Assembly: GCA_963576565.1 (NCBI GenBank)
Contig: OY755038.1
Location: 63,901,622-63,965,621 of the forward strand
Reading direction: 5' to 3'
Length of the DNA: 64,000 nucleotides
Source: Aspidapion aeneum
Lineage: Eukaryota > Arthropoda > Insecta > Coleoptera > Brentidae
The notes under the pieces are model-generated. The model made no database searches. It was not told the origin of the DNA and saw nothing but the letters and a program-made list of their open reading frames with translations. Shown piece after piece: positions 1 to 11,482 of this stretch. The stretch's first letter is position 1. Each line of letters opens with the position of its first letter. A program made the translations under genes and the position numbers.

Positions 1-734
1 TTTAAAGAACCCGAAAATTTATTTAGTCTGACTAAACACACAAAAATTCCTTGGATATTTACGTTTGTTATGCTTGTTTATTTAGTTTAAATCAAAACAA
101 GTGTTTAAGCAGTTTTGTTAGCTATTATAAAAATAGAACTTTCTATGAGTGATTTAGAAATTATTGACGGTAAGAACAGTGCCCGAATTGCCACCAAAAT
201 ACACCACCAAAATAAGGCAAGGTAGGGTAGGTGCATCCCGGTCTTTAAAGTCAAATATATTTAAATTTTCACAAATGTGATTTATTTGGAACAACCGTAA
301 GCAATTTGAGACAAAAAAACTTAATATATTTTGTCTTTTGGGGTAGGTCCCATTTACACAGTTCGGGGTAACTGTGACACCCCTATTGCAAAACTATAAA
401 ACGTTAAAAACCTTTGATGGGACTGGGTCAATTTTCCAGCTTTTTGTTATCTCTTTCCATTACCTTTCTATGGCATTTGTATGTAAAATCATGAGTTCAG
501 AAAAAATAAATAAATGCAATTTACACACAATAATATTCCAAAAAATAAAACCTTTCAGGTTGAAAATTTTGTAAACATTTATTTGACGGTTTTTAACATT
601 TTTTAAAATTTATTTAAATTTTTTGACATCTTAGATATTTTTTGACGTTTTTTGATATTTTTAACTTTTTGAATTTTTTTAACATTTTTGATTTTTTTTT
701 TATTTTTGGCATTTTTTTAATTTTTTGACATTTT
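1..734. other. AT-rich stretch, no gene recognised
   Basis: I see only short AT-rich open frames without recognisable domains. Between about 580 and 740 the sequence is T-rich and built from loose repeats of the form ttttttgacattttt, a degenerate low-complexity tract. Nothing else stands out. Confidence 0.5.
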
Positions 735-957
735 TAAAGTACTTAAGGACTTAAGTACTTGAAGTACTTCTTTTGTACTTCAAGTACTTTTATTGTACTT
801 CAAGTACAAGACTTGGGGAAAATCCAGTACTTTTATAATGTAATTGGTACTAGAAGTTCATTTGAAAAGAAAATGTACTTGTTACTTCAAGTACTTTTAC
901 AAATCTTAATGTACTTGGTACTTGTACTTGAAGTACTTTAATAATGTACTTGTGACA
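735..957. repeat. Degenerate GTACTTGAA minisatellite
   Basis: The words AAGTACTT, GTACTTGAA and TTCAAGTAC recur many times on both strands with irregular spacing. Because AAGTACTT is itself palindromic, the tract can fold back on itself. The open frame through this stretch is a by-product of the repeat. Confidence 0.7.
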
Positions 958-1250
958 GCTCTCTCACCAGTACTGCGCAGCTCTGCTGGAATGGACTAGA
1001 GACAAACTCTTCAAAGTCAAATTTATTTAAGTAAAAATTAAAGGATGAAAATATCGATTCTCTATAATAATACTCTAGCGATGTTTAGAGAGAGAGACGC
1101 ACCTTCTGTCCTTGTCAGTTTATAAGCGTAGGAAAATAAAAATAAATGATTTTTATATACTCATACTGGGGGTGCGGACAAACCTGTTTGTTTATATGTT
1201 GCTTGGTGACTGATGCCACTTACCGCTGACAATTTAAATTATTTTAGTAA

Positions 1251-1370
1251 AACGCCAATGAGCTTGGCAAGAAAATAACATAACCAAAAAATGTTAATTT
1301 CAGTGACTTTGATGGGTTCGTCGCGTCTCTCTTTTGTAAAAATGTCATACATTCAGGGTCTCTATAATGG
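1251..1370. repeat. Copy of the 'GTCGCGACTCT' interspersed repeat (family R)
   Basis: This segment aligns by eye with 23862-23956 (same orientation) and with the reverse complement of 20441-20505. Shared words include CGCCAATGA, AAAATAACATAACC, GATGGGYTYGTCGCG and a final part equivalent to CATACAGGGACTCT. It is the most diverged of the copies here. No coding capacity is seen, and short open frames on both strands are not conserved. Confidence 0.6.
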
Positions 1371-1581
1371 ACTACCCTTTCCGTTACTACTCGTGGGAAC
1401 AAATATGGAAAAATGGATGTTGGCGGACACGAATCTGACTCATCCGAAAACGAAAGAAGGGAGTAGAATAAATTTCTCGAAAATCCAATTTTGGAGGATC
1501 TAACCTCCGAACAGGAACAAGCCCTGCCATCAAGCGACACCTCAACTCCTGAAATTAAAAAGGAGTAGCCTATAAATAATC

Positions 1582-1889
1582 ACAGGGCAATATAGAGGCC
1601 AATGCCGACTCAACAAACACATGAACAGACTGGGAGTTAGTAACACAGCCTGGTGTATAGTAGGTTATATGGTGTTGAGGAGGAAACGCCACTTCATTTA
1701 ATCTGCTACTGCGTAGAACGACAGAGAACTAGGGCGAAACTATTCGGACCTGGACAGGTAAAGCCTCAGGACCCTGAGGAAATATCACCAAACATACTGA
1801 TCTGCTTTCTAAAGGAGAGAGGCACAATCGATCACTTGAGGGGCGACATTCACACCACTCAGGATCAAACCTAACCCAACCTAACCCCT
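1582..1889 (+). pseudogene. Decayed 3' end of an RNase H-bearing non-LTR retrotransposon
   Basis: Translated fragments match the C-terminal part of the better-preserved element at 21321-22302. First comes CRLNKHMNRLGV (compare NRLRKHMSRIGV there), then after a frameshift near 1650 GVEEETPLHLICYC (compare GQEEETSRHLVAEC). This is the end of the CCHC-like knuckle that follows RNase H in I/jockey-type elements. One knuckle cysteine appears to be lost (RLYG for an expected RLCG). After the stop the element ends in a tail of CCTAACCCAACCTAACCCC at 1870-1888, exactly the unit of the large satellite at 45.5-49.5 kb. It is 5'-truncated and cannot be functional. Confidence 0.7.
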
Positions 1890-2365
1890 CCTATTATAGC
1901 TTTATATATACCGGGGGGTGACGGTCGACGATTTTATATTTTGGCAACCGTAAAAACGTAATCAAAAGTATTTGTTTGATAAGTGACGTTTATTATCTAT
2001 GATAGCTCAAGACATTTCAATTTTTTTTTAACTTGACAATTTGTCACACCCATTGTTAGCGTAACTGATTCTATCACTGTCAAATTGGCAAATTTAAAAA
2101 TTGTCGAATTTTATTGACATATGTGCCTATTTTAAAAGATTTTTAACTTGCAAACTTTGGATAAAAATTCCAAAGCTCCTGGAGACCTCATCGGAAGATT
2201 TGGCCCATTTTAAACGTTGTATGGGACGATCTTGTCTTTAACATTCCTGAGTCAGTATTCCACGAAGCCCAACGTCCATGCTATCTGTGCAATATACCGA
2301 GGGCAAGCCACGCCACACGGTGGTCAGCTTGTCGGTTCGGTTCTGGACGACCGAATTTATTTTAT
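1890..2365. other. Unassigned AT-rich DNA
   Basis: No gene or clear repeat seen. A locally GC-richer patch at 2225-2355 contains no convincing open frame. Confidence 0.4.
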
Positions 2366-2725
2366 GGTTTCACCAAAAAATACGAATTGGTGAAAAAATT
2401 GTCCAAAATCATTTTTTGTGTAAATATATTCTTCGCACATTAAATTATTAAAACAAACTACAATTAAAAATTTTATACTAACTAATATAATACTTTTGTT
2501 TTTCTGAGGAAAAATTTTATCTTCAAATAGTAGTAGCGTATTTTGTTAATTTTCGAAATGATTATTTTCTAAGGTTTATGAAAATTTCAAAATTTTCCTC
2601 ATAAAAACAATAATTGGTTAAAAAATATTAATTTTATGTATTTTTATTAATTTAAGTTACAAGCTATACACACAAAAAATTAATTTGGACAATTTCTTCG
2701 CCAATTTTTATTTTTTGGGCGAACC
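2366..2725. mobile_element. Palindromic MITE with ~60-bp terminal inverted repeats
   Basis: The left end (GGTTTCACCAAAAAATACG and onward) pairs with the right end (reverse complement GGTTCGCCCAAAAAATAAAA) over about 60 bp, with shared inner words ATTGGYG, GAAATTGTCCAAA and TTTTTTGTGT. The interior is also partly self-complementary. It has no ORF, so it is a non-autonomous hairpin element. A target duplication was not evident. Confidence 0.7.
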
Positions 2726-4490
2726 GTGTTCAATTTTCACAGTGTCTAAAAATTAGGAAATGTCAAATAGCCATGAAAATTTGATTTGAAATCATTGTGT
2801 ATTCTGGAAAATTACAGTCGCCTTCAAAATTATGTCGTATATCATTTTACTCCACTAAACCAATTAACTTGAGAAATGTATATTTTAAACACATGGAGTT
2901 GTAGTTCTGTGTTATGAGTGTGAAACCGGTGTATAGTTTTTGCAAAGTCAGTTGAACAAAGGTTAAAGCCGACCATCGGCATATCCTTTAAAGAAAGTGA
3001 CATGGGTGGCGGTAGATATACTCATGAAAATTATTTCTTTTAATTATGGCGTAAACTAAATAAATAAAAATAGATAATAAAACTTTCTATTCCTACACCT
3101 ACAGAAACGACACTGATTTATTTTCTAACTCTGCATACTGCCGACTAAATGGGTCCCGTAAAGCACACCCGAAAGCAATTAAAAGCGCATCTCAAAAAAA
3201 TCTGCCAATCAGGTGCCGTCTATCCACCTGCCGTGGGTCGGTCAGAAAACAAATACTTTGTGCTCGGACCGCAAAGAACCGCTTCTTTTCTCTCTCGGTA
3301 GGGTTGAAATTATACCAGGAAGATTTTATATGAATTTGGATAACTTTTGAAGGGAAGATTGAAGCAAAATTTCATGAAATCGATAGAACCCGTATTAGGA
3401 GCATTTCAGGTGACTTTGCAAAAACTATACTATTCTGTACATCGAATAAAATATGCCGGGTAATCCCATGCATTATCGCTGAAACAAAAAGTTATCACTA
3501 TTACGGCAGCAAGTGCCGCCGCTGAATGTAGCATAAATACAACCCTTGAAACATGCTTGCAATAATAAAGTCACAATTGCGACGAATGCGTACGGATACA
3601 ATACTTTTCCAGTTCAATAAACATATGGCATATTTGAAAACTTTTGTCGATAGGCAACTTTTACCTCATTTTTAATTTGTTAATTAATTAGCAAATGAAA
3701 ATCATCAAATAAACTTTGGTTCGCCATCTTAAAGTTCAGTAGAAAATTAACCATCCGCGCTTAAAAAGCGCCTATATTTATACAGACTGTGTCGCCGCCT
3801 ATAATCTGTGCCCGTGACAATAAGTCAATTGCTCGAATTAAGTCGTTATGATTGAAAATAGTTTGATTTTGGGGTTTCGATCGTTTAGATTAAGCAAATT
3901 GACCGCAGTGCTCTGCGCCAAGCGTATCGTGCTGATCTAATTTAGTGAGTGTGTACATTTAGCTCGCTTATGGATCCCTATCCATCGACATAAAGGGAAA
4001 AAAGACGCCTGAATCTTAAATGAAAATGGTATAAACAGTCCAATTCTAAAAACGGAATTATTAATAACCGGACATTATCAAAAACGTCATTCATCCAAAC
4101 CAGACGTGAGCACAATTGTCCGCTGTCAAAAAATAATTTGTAATAATCGAACAAAAACAGAATCGAAATTTTATATAACACCTTTTCTCAAAACCGACAA
4201 AATCATAAAAAGGGGTCAACTTGTGTGTTGCTCACCTAAAGAAGAGCGCTTCTAATACTGGTATATAATTGAAACGGCCTTTACTGCAATCTCTATAGCT
4301 CATTTTAAGCAACCAAACAAGAGCGGAATGTATATTGTTATATGGAGTATACGGTACATCTTTCTGGTAGCTACTAGGATATCGTAAGACACTTCAAATC
4401 AAATTTGGGAGTTAAAAGGCAAATCCAAATCCGATTTTTTAACTTGCGGGAACAAATAAGACTTTTTCAAAAATACAAAAATGCCTATTT
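2726..4490. other. Unassigned AT-rich DNA
   Basis: I found no open frame with recognisable domains on either strand and no clear inverted-repeat element. Short GC-richer patches lie near 3130-3310 and 3890-3950. Confidence 0.4.
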
Positions 4491-4915
4491 TTACCTTCCT
4501 AGCCCGCGCAGCAATGGCTAAAAAAGGTATTATTTTCAACGAATTTTTTTTTCAGATATCGCCGAAAATGTGTTTTTTGGGTGTATTTTAACCTATCTTA
4601 GCAACATCGTATTACCGATTTTTATAAAATTTTCAGGTAAAATAATGTGCGACACTCACACGACCTGATTTGATTTTGGTCAAAATCAATTAATGCTGAC
4701 AGTTTTTTGGAGCATCGCATCAATTGCGGTTTCCGTAATATGGTAGACTACATTTTGCTCAATAAATTTGTGTTATAACCAAAAACTTCGTAGGAGCTTT
4801 AGTTTCCGCGATAATTACAAAAAACTGTTTTCAAGGCTGATATATCATGGCTTCACTTGAAGTGTGCTAATAGGCTAGCTAGGGAGGTATTAGAACCGTC
4901 ATGGATCCATTTGTT
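4491..4915 (+). mobile_element. MITE family L, copy 1 (near full length)
   Basis: It starts with TTACCTTCCTAGCCCGCG and ends with GCTAGCTAGGGAGGTATTAG, giving short terminal inverted repeats of the type ACCTYCCTAGC. Other copies are at 27915-28398 (-), 29711-30070 (+), 59655-60027 (-), 60627-60955 (+) and a fragment near 63230-63275 (-). Shared internal blocks include AGCAATGGCTA, AAAATGTGTT, ATAAAATTTTCAGGTAAAAT and CACTTGAAGTGTGCTAATAG. It has no coding capacity. Confidence 0.75.
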
Positions 4916-5272
4916 TTTTCTAAAATTGCCTTCCGTGTCCTTCTTTTGCCATAGTTGCATGGGCATGGGTCGAAATGGGTTTTAACCCATCCCCATCCAG
5001 CACTCTCGCCCTGCGCCTGACCTTTTTAGCAATGCCTAATCCACTCCGTTTTTTCTTGCTTGAAATGGGCTATGAGGTTGCAGTGAAAGACGCTTCAATT
5101 GCATACCAGTATCAGTACCGGTCTTTTTTAGGAGAACAACACACAAGCCAAGCTCTTTATATGAATTTGATCTCTAGGCTTTTGTCTGGTTTTGAGAAAA
5201 GGCGTTACAAACCTTCGATTTTGTTTTTCTTCGATAAGCAATTTTTGATGAATGACGTTTTTATAATGTCCG
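4916..5272. other. Unassigned DNA with one short open frame
   Basis: An open frame of 100 codons at 4975-5277 (+) has no recognisable domain and no sign of conservation; I treat it as chance. Confidence 0.35.
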
Positions 5273-5430
5273 ATTAGAGCTTGTCTTTAAATTACGTAAC
5301 GCAAAAATTCAGGTTTCTTGACCCCCCCCTCCCCTTTGAAACGCATTTTCAAGAAAAAAACACATTAAAAAACATTAAATGTAACGCAAGGCCTAATCCC
5401 GCCTCCCCTTCTAAAGCGTTAATTTCGTTT
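5273..5430. mobile_element. Degenerate copy of the ACGTAACGC-ended MITE
   Basis: The sequence TTAAATTACGTAACGCAAAA, then a C-rich block, a middle with AAGAAAAAAACACATTAAAA, and AAAGCGTTAATTTCG parallels the intact copy at 51160-51329. The right end has decayed, so no target duplication can be read. Confidence 0.65.
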
Positions 5431-5592
5431 TTGTTTTAAAATTTTCCTTTAGGATCTTGAACGATGTTTTTCTTGTCCTTTTTGGGTTATTTAGTCCTAA
5501 TTTGGGCCAAGACAAGAAATTGTTTTGTCTGTCAGCAAACATCGATAAAACTGTTCGCTGATCAGTTCTAAACAAGATTTGTTATATGAATA

Positions 5593-6207
5593 CAGTGAAA
5601 CCTCCTACAAGCGGACACTCACGGTTCCGTCGATTTTGTCCACTTATTGGAGGTGTCCGCTTATGAGAGGGAACTGCGAAATTTTAATATATATTTCATT
5701 TATTAACAATTTCCGCTGCTTGAGTTTTTCCGATATTAAATTTTTCAGCGATCTTTCGTGCTGATAGATGTTCCTTCTCCGAAACGTTAACAACTTCCAT
5801 TTTTTCACGTAAACTAAGAAGTTTTTCACTAGACACCATTTCAAAGAGATCTATTACTACTCAAATAAATAATAAAAATAAAACACAGCAGTCCTGCCCC
5901 CGCCGAATAAAATATGTAAATACGACAGGAAAACGGTAATTCCTCGGTTGCAGAGTGCGTTGTTGTCAACATAATATTTATGCTCATGTCGTGCAGCGCT
6001 CCGTCCCGTTGTCAGAGGTTCGCATCCGGTTAAGGGAGGTTTCAGAATTTTTTAATCGAAAAAAATTGTCCGCGTCCGGTTATTAGAGTGTCCGGTTATT
6101 AGAGTGAATTTTACATGTAAAGAATAGGGAAAAGCTTGGTTCCAAAAAATTTGTCCGCCTAAAGGGAGTGTCCGCTTAATAGAGGTGTCCGCAAGGAGAG
6201 GTTGATG
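5593..6207 (-). mobile_element. Pogo/Tigger-like deletion derivative
   Basis: The left end CAGTGAAACCTCCTACAAGC follows a TA dinucleotide at 5591-5592. The right end (reverse complement near CATCAACCTCTCCTTGCGGA) is a diverged inverted copy. Both ends carry repeated GCGGACAC or CCGGTTATTAGAG motifs, typical of pogo-type ends. Inside, on the minus strand, is the start of a transposase gene (5696-5839), followed almost at once by the other terminus. The middle of the transposase was therefore deleted and only the N-terminal helix-turn-helix coding part is left. Confidence 0.75.
5696..5839 (-). pseudogene. Pogo-type transposase N-terminus, 47 codons
   Basis: The minus-strand reading begins MVSSEKLLSLREKMEVV and continues through HLSARKIAEKFNIGKTQ to end AAEIVNK followed by TGA. 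The pattern SARKIAEKFNIGKTQA fits the CENP-B/pogo N-terminal helix-turn-helix that binds the transposon ends. The family's transposases also carry a second DNA-binding helix-turn-helix and a DDE catalytic domain; both are missing, so the product could at most bind DNA. ATG at 5839 is chosen because the family start looks the same and an in-frame upstream region is not conserved. The identification rests on my recognition of the HTH pattern. Confidence 0.7.
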
Positions 6208-6215
6208 GTGATTTG

Positions 6216-6557
6216 TTTTCCGATGGGTTTAGACGCAAAATGCAAAAAGTTATAAATTCGAGGAACTTTTTTTCTTAGTAATGCATATATGTTTATAAGT
6301 GAAAGCTACACTTAAGCTAAGTATAAGAAATAGTATGACTAATATCTAAGTAGAGGAAATATCTCTGGCAAAATTGTCAAAAAATTAATTATTCAATTTT
6401 TGACAATTTTGCCAGAGATATTTCCTATATTTAGAGATAAATCATACTATTTTTTATATTTAGCTTAAGTATAGCTGTCACTATATGCCTTATTAAGAAA
6501 AAAAGTTCCTCGAATTCATAACTTTTTTGGCATTTTGCAACTGAACCCATCGCAAAA
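6216..6557. mobile_element. Near-perfect hairpin MITE (~340 bp)
   Basis: Left and right halves are inverted copies around a centre near 6388. Paired blocks are TCGAGGAACTTTTTTTCTTA with the complement of TAAGAAAAAAAGTTCCTCGA, and GGAAATATCTCTGGCAAAAT with its complement. Ends read CGATGGGTT on both sides. Coding capacity is absent. It lies directly beside the pogo-like element. Confidence 0.8.
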
Positions 6558-6964
6558 TAGGAAGGGTTTATAAAGAACTTTTTTCTTGGAATTGATTACT
6601 CAACAATTGTATTAATGTTTGTAAGAAAATAAGTACCAAAAAATTTCACGGCCTCCCTTACTATTATATTTTTTGTGTCATATTCCAAAAATGAAACAAT
6701 CGGTATGACTGAATCAATTTTTTTATAAAGTTTATATATATTTTTTTAATTAAACGACTTTTTATAAAAAACGCAAATTTTACATAAAGAACTTTTTGGC
6801 ATGCATTTGATTGAAAACGGATGTGACATTTTCTTTGATGTAAGATCAGCTCCAAAACAGATAAGTCATAGGTTACTTATTCATTATACGCAGCATATCG
6901 CGAAAATGTGTAAAGCGGTAATTTGAGTAAAAATACGAAAAAATTTAAGAAATAATGGGTTAAC

Positions 6965-7175
6965 CGGAAAACAGCGTACGAGAAATATTCTCGGAGAAAA
7001 TGCTCATAATAAAAAAAGCGCACAAGAAACAAACAAGAAAAAACCGCTCATGGAATAAAACTTGACAGGTATAACATGCTCTGAAATATTTTTTTCGTAT
7101 AAGCCGCTTGGTGCTTATGAGCAGTTTTTCTTGTAGGCTCTTTTTTCTGCGAATGTTTTCTGTACGCTATGTTTT
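6965..7175. mobile_element. Imperfect inverted-repeat element
   Basis: The left end AACAGCGTACGAGAAATATTC and the right end (reverse complement AACATAGCGTACAGAAAACA) are inverted copies, and the words GCTCATAA, ACAAGAAAAA and CCGCTCAT pair further in. It looks like an old hairpin MITE of about 210 bp. Confidence 0.45.
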
Positions 7176-8021
7176 AAGATATTTAAAATATTATCTACTA
7201 TATAATTAATTTTTTAGTAGATTATTAACAAAAGTTAAAGATCACTAGCATCCAAGAGAAAGTCTGTAAACGCAAAGCAAAGAAATTGTAAGAAGGGACC
7301 ATTTGTTGGGCAACCTGTGTTAAACGTATTTTATATTTTTTAATTTGTTAAATGTTGCCTTTGTGTCTTAGCGCGTTAGCGTGCTAAAAACAAATGAATT
7401 GGGAATTACGCTTTCTTTAGAGAGTGTGAAATGTACCCAATACACGACGGTAACCAGGCTGGATAAGGTCCGATATCAAGTCAAACCGTTCGGTATCAAG
7501 TCTATAGACTTGATACTTAAACCCGGTCTAAAATGCTAAGTTTTAAGGTCTTAGTAAATACTGGTATGAGAGTGTAAAAACAAACATATTAAAAGACAAA
7601 CTAAATAAATTATACTTTATTTTAATAAACGGCATTTATTAGACATTTAAAAAGTTTAAACATGGGTAAAGACCATATCATTATTGGCCTATGCTATTTG
7701 TTATGGTAACAGCTGATTACTATCAAAAAGTTAACTAAAAAATTATGAACTCTAAGTACATTATATTTTAACTGACTTAACAATAAAATATTGATAACTA
7801 CAAATATTTGTTTTTTCAAAAATAAAATCCAATCCTGTAGCAAAAACTTAAAAACAAATTATACTTATTTCTAATTTAAAAAATGTTTTACTATACCTAG
7901 CATACACATCGTCGCATTCATTTATTCTGCAAAATTTCGTTTTATTCCTCTGGGATAGTTTAAAAACTATTTACATGATTTATAAATTATTATTTAACTA
8001 GGGAGCTATATAAATATTATA
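7176..8021. other. Unassigned AT-rich DNA
   Basis: No open frame with recognisable domains. A short duplicated phrase around CGGTATCAAGTC at 7460-7520 is the only local structure noted. Confidence 0.4.
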
Positions 8022-9797
8022 CTTTGCTACAGTGGCGGTTTCTCCATAAGTATAAGTGCACATGTGCACATGCACTCCCAAATTTTACTTAAAAAAATAT
8101 TAAACTTTGATCATTCCTTAATTTAATTCATAATTATCCCAAAAGAAATTCACTAAAGACTGGAATATACTCTAGGAATTAATACCTGATGGATGTGTGT
8201 GTATTCGTGTTCAAACTCTCCATATACGGAAGACTACGTATATGCAAACAACGCTTTTATTTACTGGAACGAAATTCTATGCACCCTAGATGTTATGTCG
8301 CATGCTAATTACGAAATATAGAAAGAGAGGACGACATGCCCCAATAGAATTTTACAGTACATAGAATCTGAACCTTCCTTCTGCACGGCGCGTATGCCAA
8401 GACCAGCCTCAATGCCGCCCGCACCCCCGTGATGACCCCTGCGTCGTCGGTTTGCGTTGCATGTTAGAGCAGATTACCGGCACTTTTAATACGTGCACTT
8501 AGTAGTTGTGTGTGCTACGATTACTTTTGCAAGTATCGAATAGATATTGATACTTCCTATTCGAGTATCAGATATTTTGTATTCGGTACTAAGTAATCAT
8601 TATATTATATAACACTGAGTAGAGTTGAAATTTTAAGTACTAAGTGTGCAAAAAATAAAATATTGATGTTTTACATGTTTGTAGTTATTGAAGTGTAAAC
8701 TTCTTTAGGCGCGTTTAGCAGTTTTGGTGGGTAGTGAATTCAACTGAGCCGTCAGGCTCGGCTATGTAACGCTCATTCGGGTGAAATCGGCTCGAGTCGA
8801 CGAACTGTGAGAAACATTCAGCGAGCGATATGATGATGCAGATGAAGGCCAGTACACAGAAGAGTTCGGTTCGGTCTGCTTTGCAGAATATGTGGTGGGG
8901 TGTTGAGTAATTTACTCAGGAGAGATTTAAAATGGACTGTAAAAATAGTTTTTGTTCTACTCACTGTTCGTTGCTGTGTTGTGGGGTCGATGGGCGGCCG
9001 CCTTTATCCTGGCTTCAGTAGTTCTGTTGAGGGGTTTCCATTACAGAGGTTTTAAGGAAGGGAGGACGAGGGAAAACACTCGCGAAAATTCGTAAATCTA
9101 ATTTACTTAAAATTATTTAACTAAAAAGTGCTTAGCTTGATTGCACACCGTGTGATTGAATAGGGATTTGATACGATATATCCCCTTGAAATACTAATTC
9201 ACACTGATTTTTCATTATATTTTTCTAAAGGCTAAGATGAACAAATACCAATTCTACACAGTGATCCAAAAAATATCTTAAAAGTAAAAATAAAATAACT
9301 AAATTCTAACATCCACACAAAATGAATGTACTGAGCACCGAACAATATGTTATGGGCCAGTATTATTAATTTCGCCTTGTTGAAGTATACACTTCTGCGG
9401 TGTGGTCTTAAGCACACACAATTTTTTTTTATTACGAAAATGTAGATATATTAATCTGGGGAATTTTGACAATGGCGGAAGTTTCTAATTCTGATAGCAT
9501 TAGCGTGCAATATTTAAATAAATTTTCATCTTTCATCATTAGAGGAGAAAATAAACTAGGTGTGATAATTTATTATTTATTTATAAAAACAACAATAATA
9601 GGTAGGTAAGTAATATCTAACTAAATATCTCATTTTTTAATTAATGCTCTAAATTATATGATATGACGGCCCACTCGAAAGCCCAAAAAGTTAGCGTGGC
9701 ACTGAAGAAAGATTTTCGCCTGCGCCGCAATTTTAATTTTTTATTTTTTGGTGTGCACCCCCAAAGCTTTTTATAACGCGCCGCCACTGCTTTGCTC
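8022..9797. mobile_element. hAT-like non-autonomous element with 8-bp target duplication
   Basis: The element body is 8030-9789. It begins CAGTGGCGGTTTCTCC and ends with CGGCGCGCCGCCACTG-like sequence (reverse complement CAGTGGCGGCGCG). The flanking octamers CTTTGCTA (8022-8029) and CTTTGCTC (9790-9797) match at 7 of 8 positions, as expected for an aged hAT target duplication. The interior has GC-richer patches (8370-8480, 8735-9010) and no transposase of useful length. A short plus-strand frame from ATG at 9472, followed by a GGTAGGTAAGT donor-like sequence, might be a leftover first exon, but this is weak. Confidence 0.75.
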
Positions 9798-10160
9798 ACT
9801 CACTTAAACTTTTCACAATTATTTAGCTCGCCAAAGTTCACGAACAACCTCGTTTATTAATTCGTTCAGCTGAGAAGCGAAAACTATTTTGATTTGACAA
9901 GGACAAGAAAGTATCTTTCTATAAGAGTGGGGAATTACGTGTTTTTAACACTAACGCAATATAGTTCATGCGCTAGAGAATATTGTAACACGTACTTTAA
10001 GTGATACATTATAAATGAAATGCATTAATTAGCATTGCACCAGTGAAAAATCGTCTAATTTACTCTGGATTGGTCAGATATTAACGTTGGAGAGTAAAAT
10101 TTACCGCAGTTTATATTAACACCCACATTTTTCGGAATAGTGTAAAATCTAATATAAAAT
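9798..10160. other. Unassigned AT-rich DNA
   Basis: No gene or repeat recognised. Confidence 0.4.
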
Positions 10161-10292
10161 CATTTGCACGAGTGTTAAATTTAACACTCGCCAAATTTAC
10201 TTTGCAAGAAATGAATGTTATATAAAGTCCGTTGCATGAGTGTTGAATATAACACTTGCCAAATTTACTTTGCAAGAAATGAATTTTACCTA
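10161..10292. repeat. Tandem duplication, unit about 78 bp, two copies
   Basis: The phrase AACACTYGCCAAATTTACTT followed by TGCAAGAAATGAA occurs twice, about 70-80 bp apart, with the linking part TTGCAYGAGTGTT also repeated. An open frame on the minus strand spans it only because both units share a frame. Confidence 0.7.
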
Positions 10293-10943
10293 GCAGAAAA
10301 TTTTTACTGCGTAGAATGCGTGCGGAAAAGTGACACATTCCGTACATTCGTAGAAAACTAAATTAGTAGAAAGTATGTAGGTACTTACTTAAATTTGATG
10401 TTGATTTAATAGAAAAATAGTAGATAATATCATTAAACCTAACATACAATTATAAAACCAAATTTGGTAGAAAAAGAAAAGTAAAAAATAAAGCTGTTAG
10501 AAAATTATTTATATTATGTCATTTAAGAAGCTGGAAAAACCTAACTTTTATTTATAAAAATGTCTTTGCAATTGGAGGCAATTAAAAAAAATTGCTTTTA
10601 TTTTATATAAAATATATTATCTGTTTACTCACAAAATATCATGTGCAAAGTCCAGTAATTAGTCCCTTAATGACCGGCGAGGGCCGACGCGTCGCTTCGA
10701 GGACACACTATAATAATGTCCCCGGATCATTTAAAGGACGTTGCTCAGCTCCGGTCGGCCAACAAAAACCCTAATTACGGTCCTGATTATACGTGATAAT
10801 GTAATAGATTTTGTTGCTGAATGTAAAGGAGATCGTCTGCAATGCTGCAAAATAACGGTTAAAAAAAGTTAATTACCTACATCACAATAAGCACGTCTAA
10901 CAAAGCTTCACCTCCCAAGTAACATTTCAATACTTATAAGAGC
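10293..10943. other. Unassigned DNA with a GC-richer island at 10660-10780
   Basis: The island contains GACCGGCGAGGGCCGACGCG and CTCCGGTCGGCC in otherwise AT-rich DNA. It holds a 60-codon open frame without recognisable motifs. I cannot say whether it is a promoter, an exon or an element fragment. Confidence 0.35.
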
Positions 10944-11482
10944 TTTAAGACCAGTGGCGGCTGGTGACGTTATAAATTGGGGGGGCAGAAATTTATATTG
11001 CATGGGAAAGGAGATAAAACAACTTACCTAAACAATTTTATTTTAGCATTTTACAAAAAAGCAGCTAATTGGTGTAGTTTTTAGTTTATTTGTTTGTAAA
11101 TAAAGTCTAACAGCGCTTTTTTTACATGCGCAAAGTGCTCGGATTAGCACCAGTTTCAGACTAATCATGGCCCTGCACTATAGGATAACAAATCCAAATT
11201 TTGGCCGATATAGGAAGAAAATAGGTTTACCTTTTAGTTATAAAATTACCACCAAAAATATTTAAAATGACCAAGTCATCAATATTTGTAATAATAACAT
11301 TTGAAATCTAAGTAGGCTGTGCTTGATGATAGCGCAAAGTCAGCTTATACGTCGAATAAAGTATTCCTTTGTTTTTTCTTTAAATATTTACTGATATTTC
11401 AAAAGGCGCTGTACCAAAGATATTAATTTAAAAGATGTTTTTTTATCAAACGTGGAATTTCGTACCCGTGAATTTAAAAATT

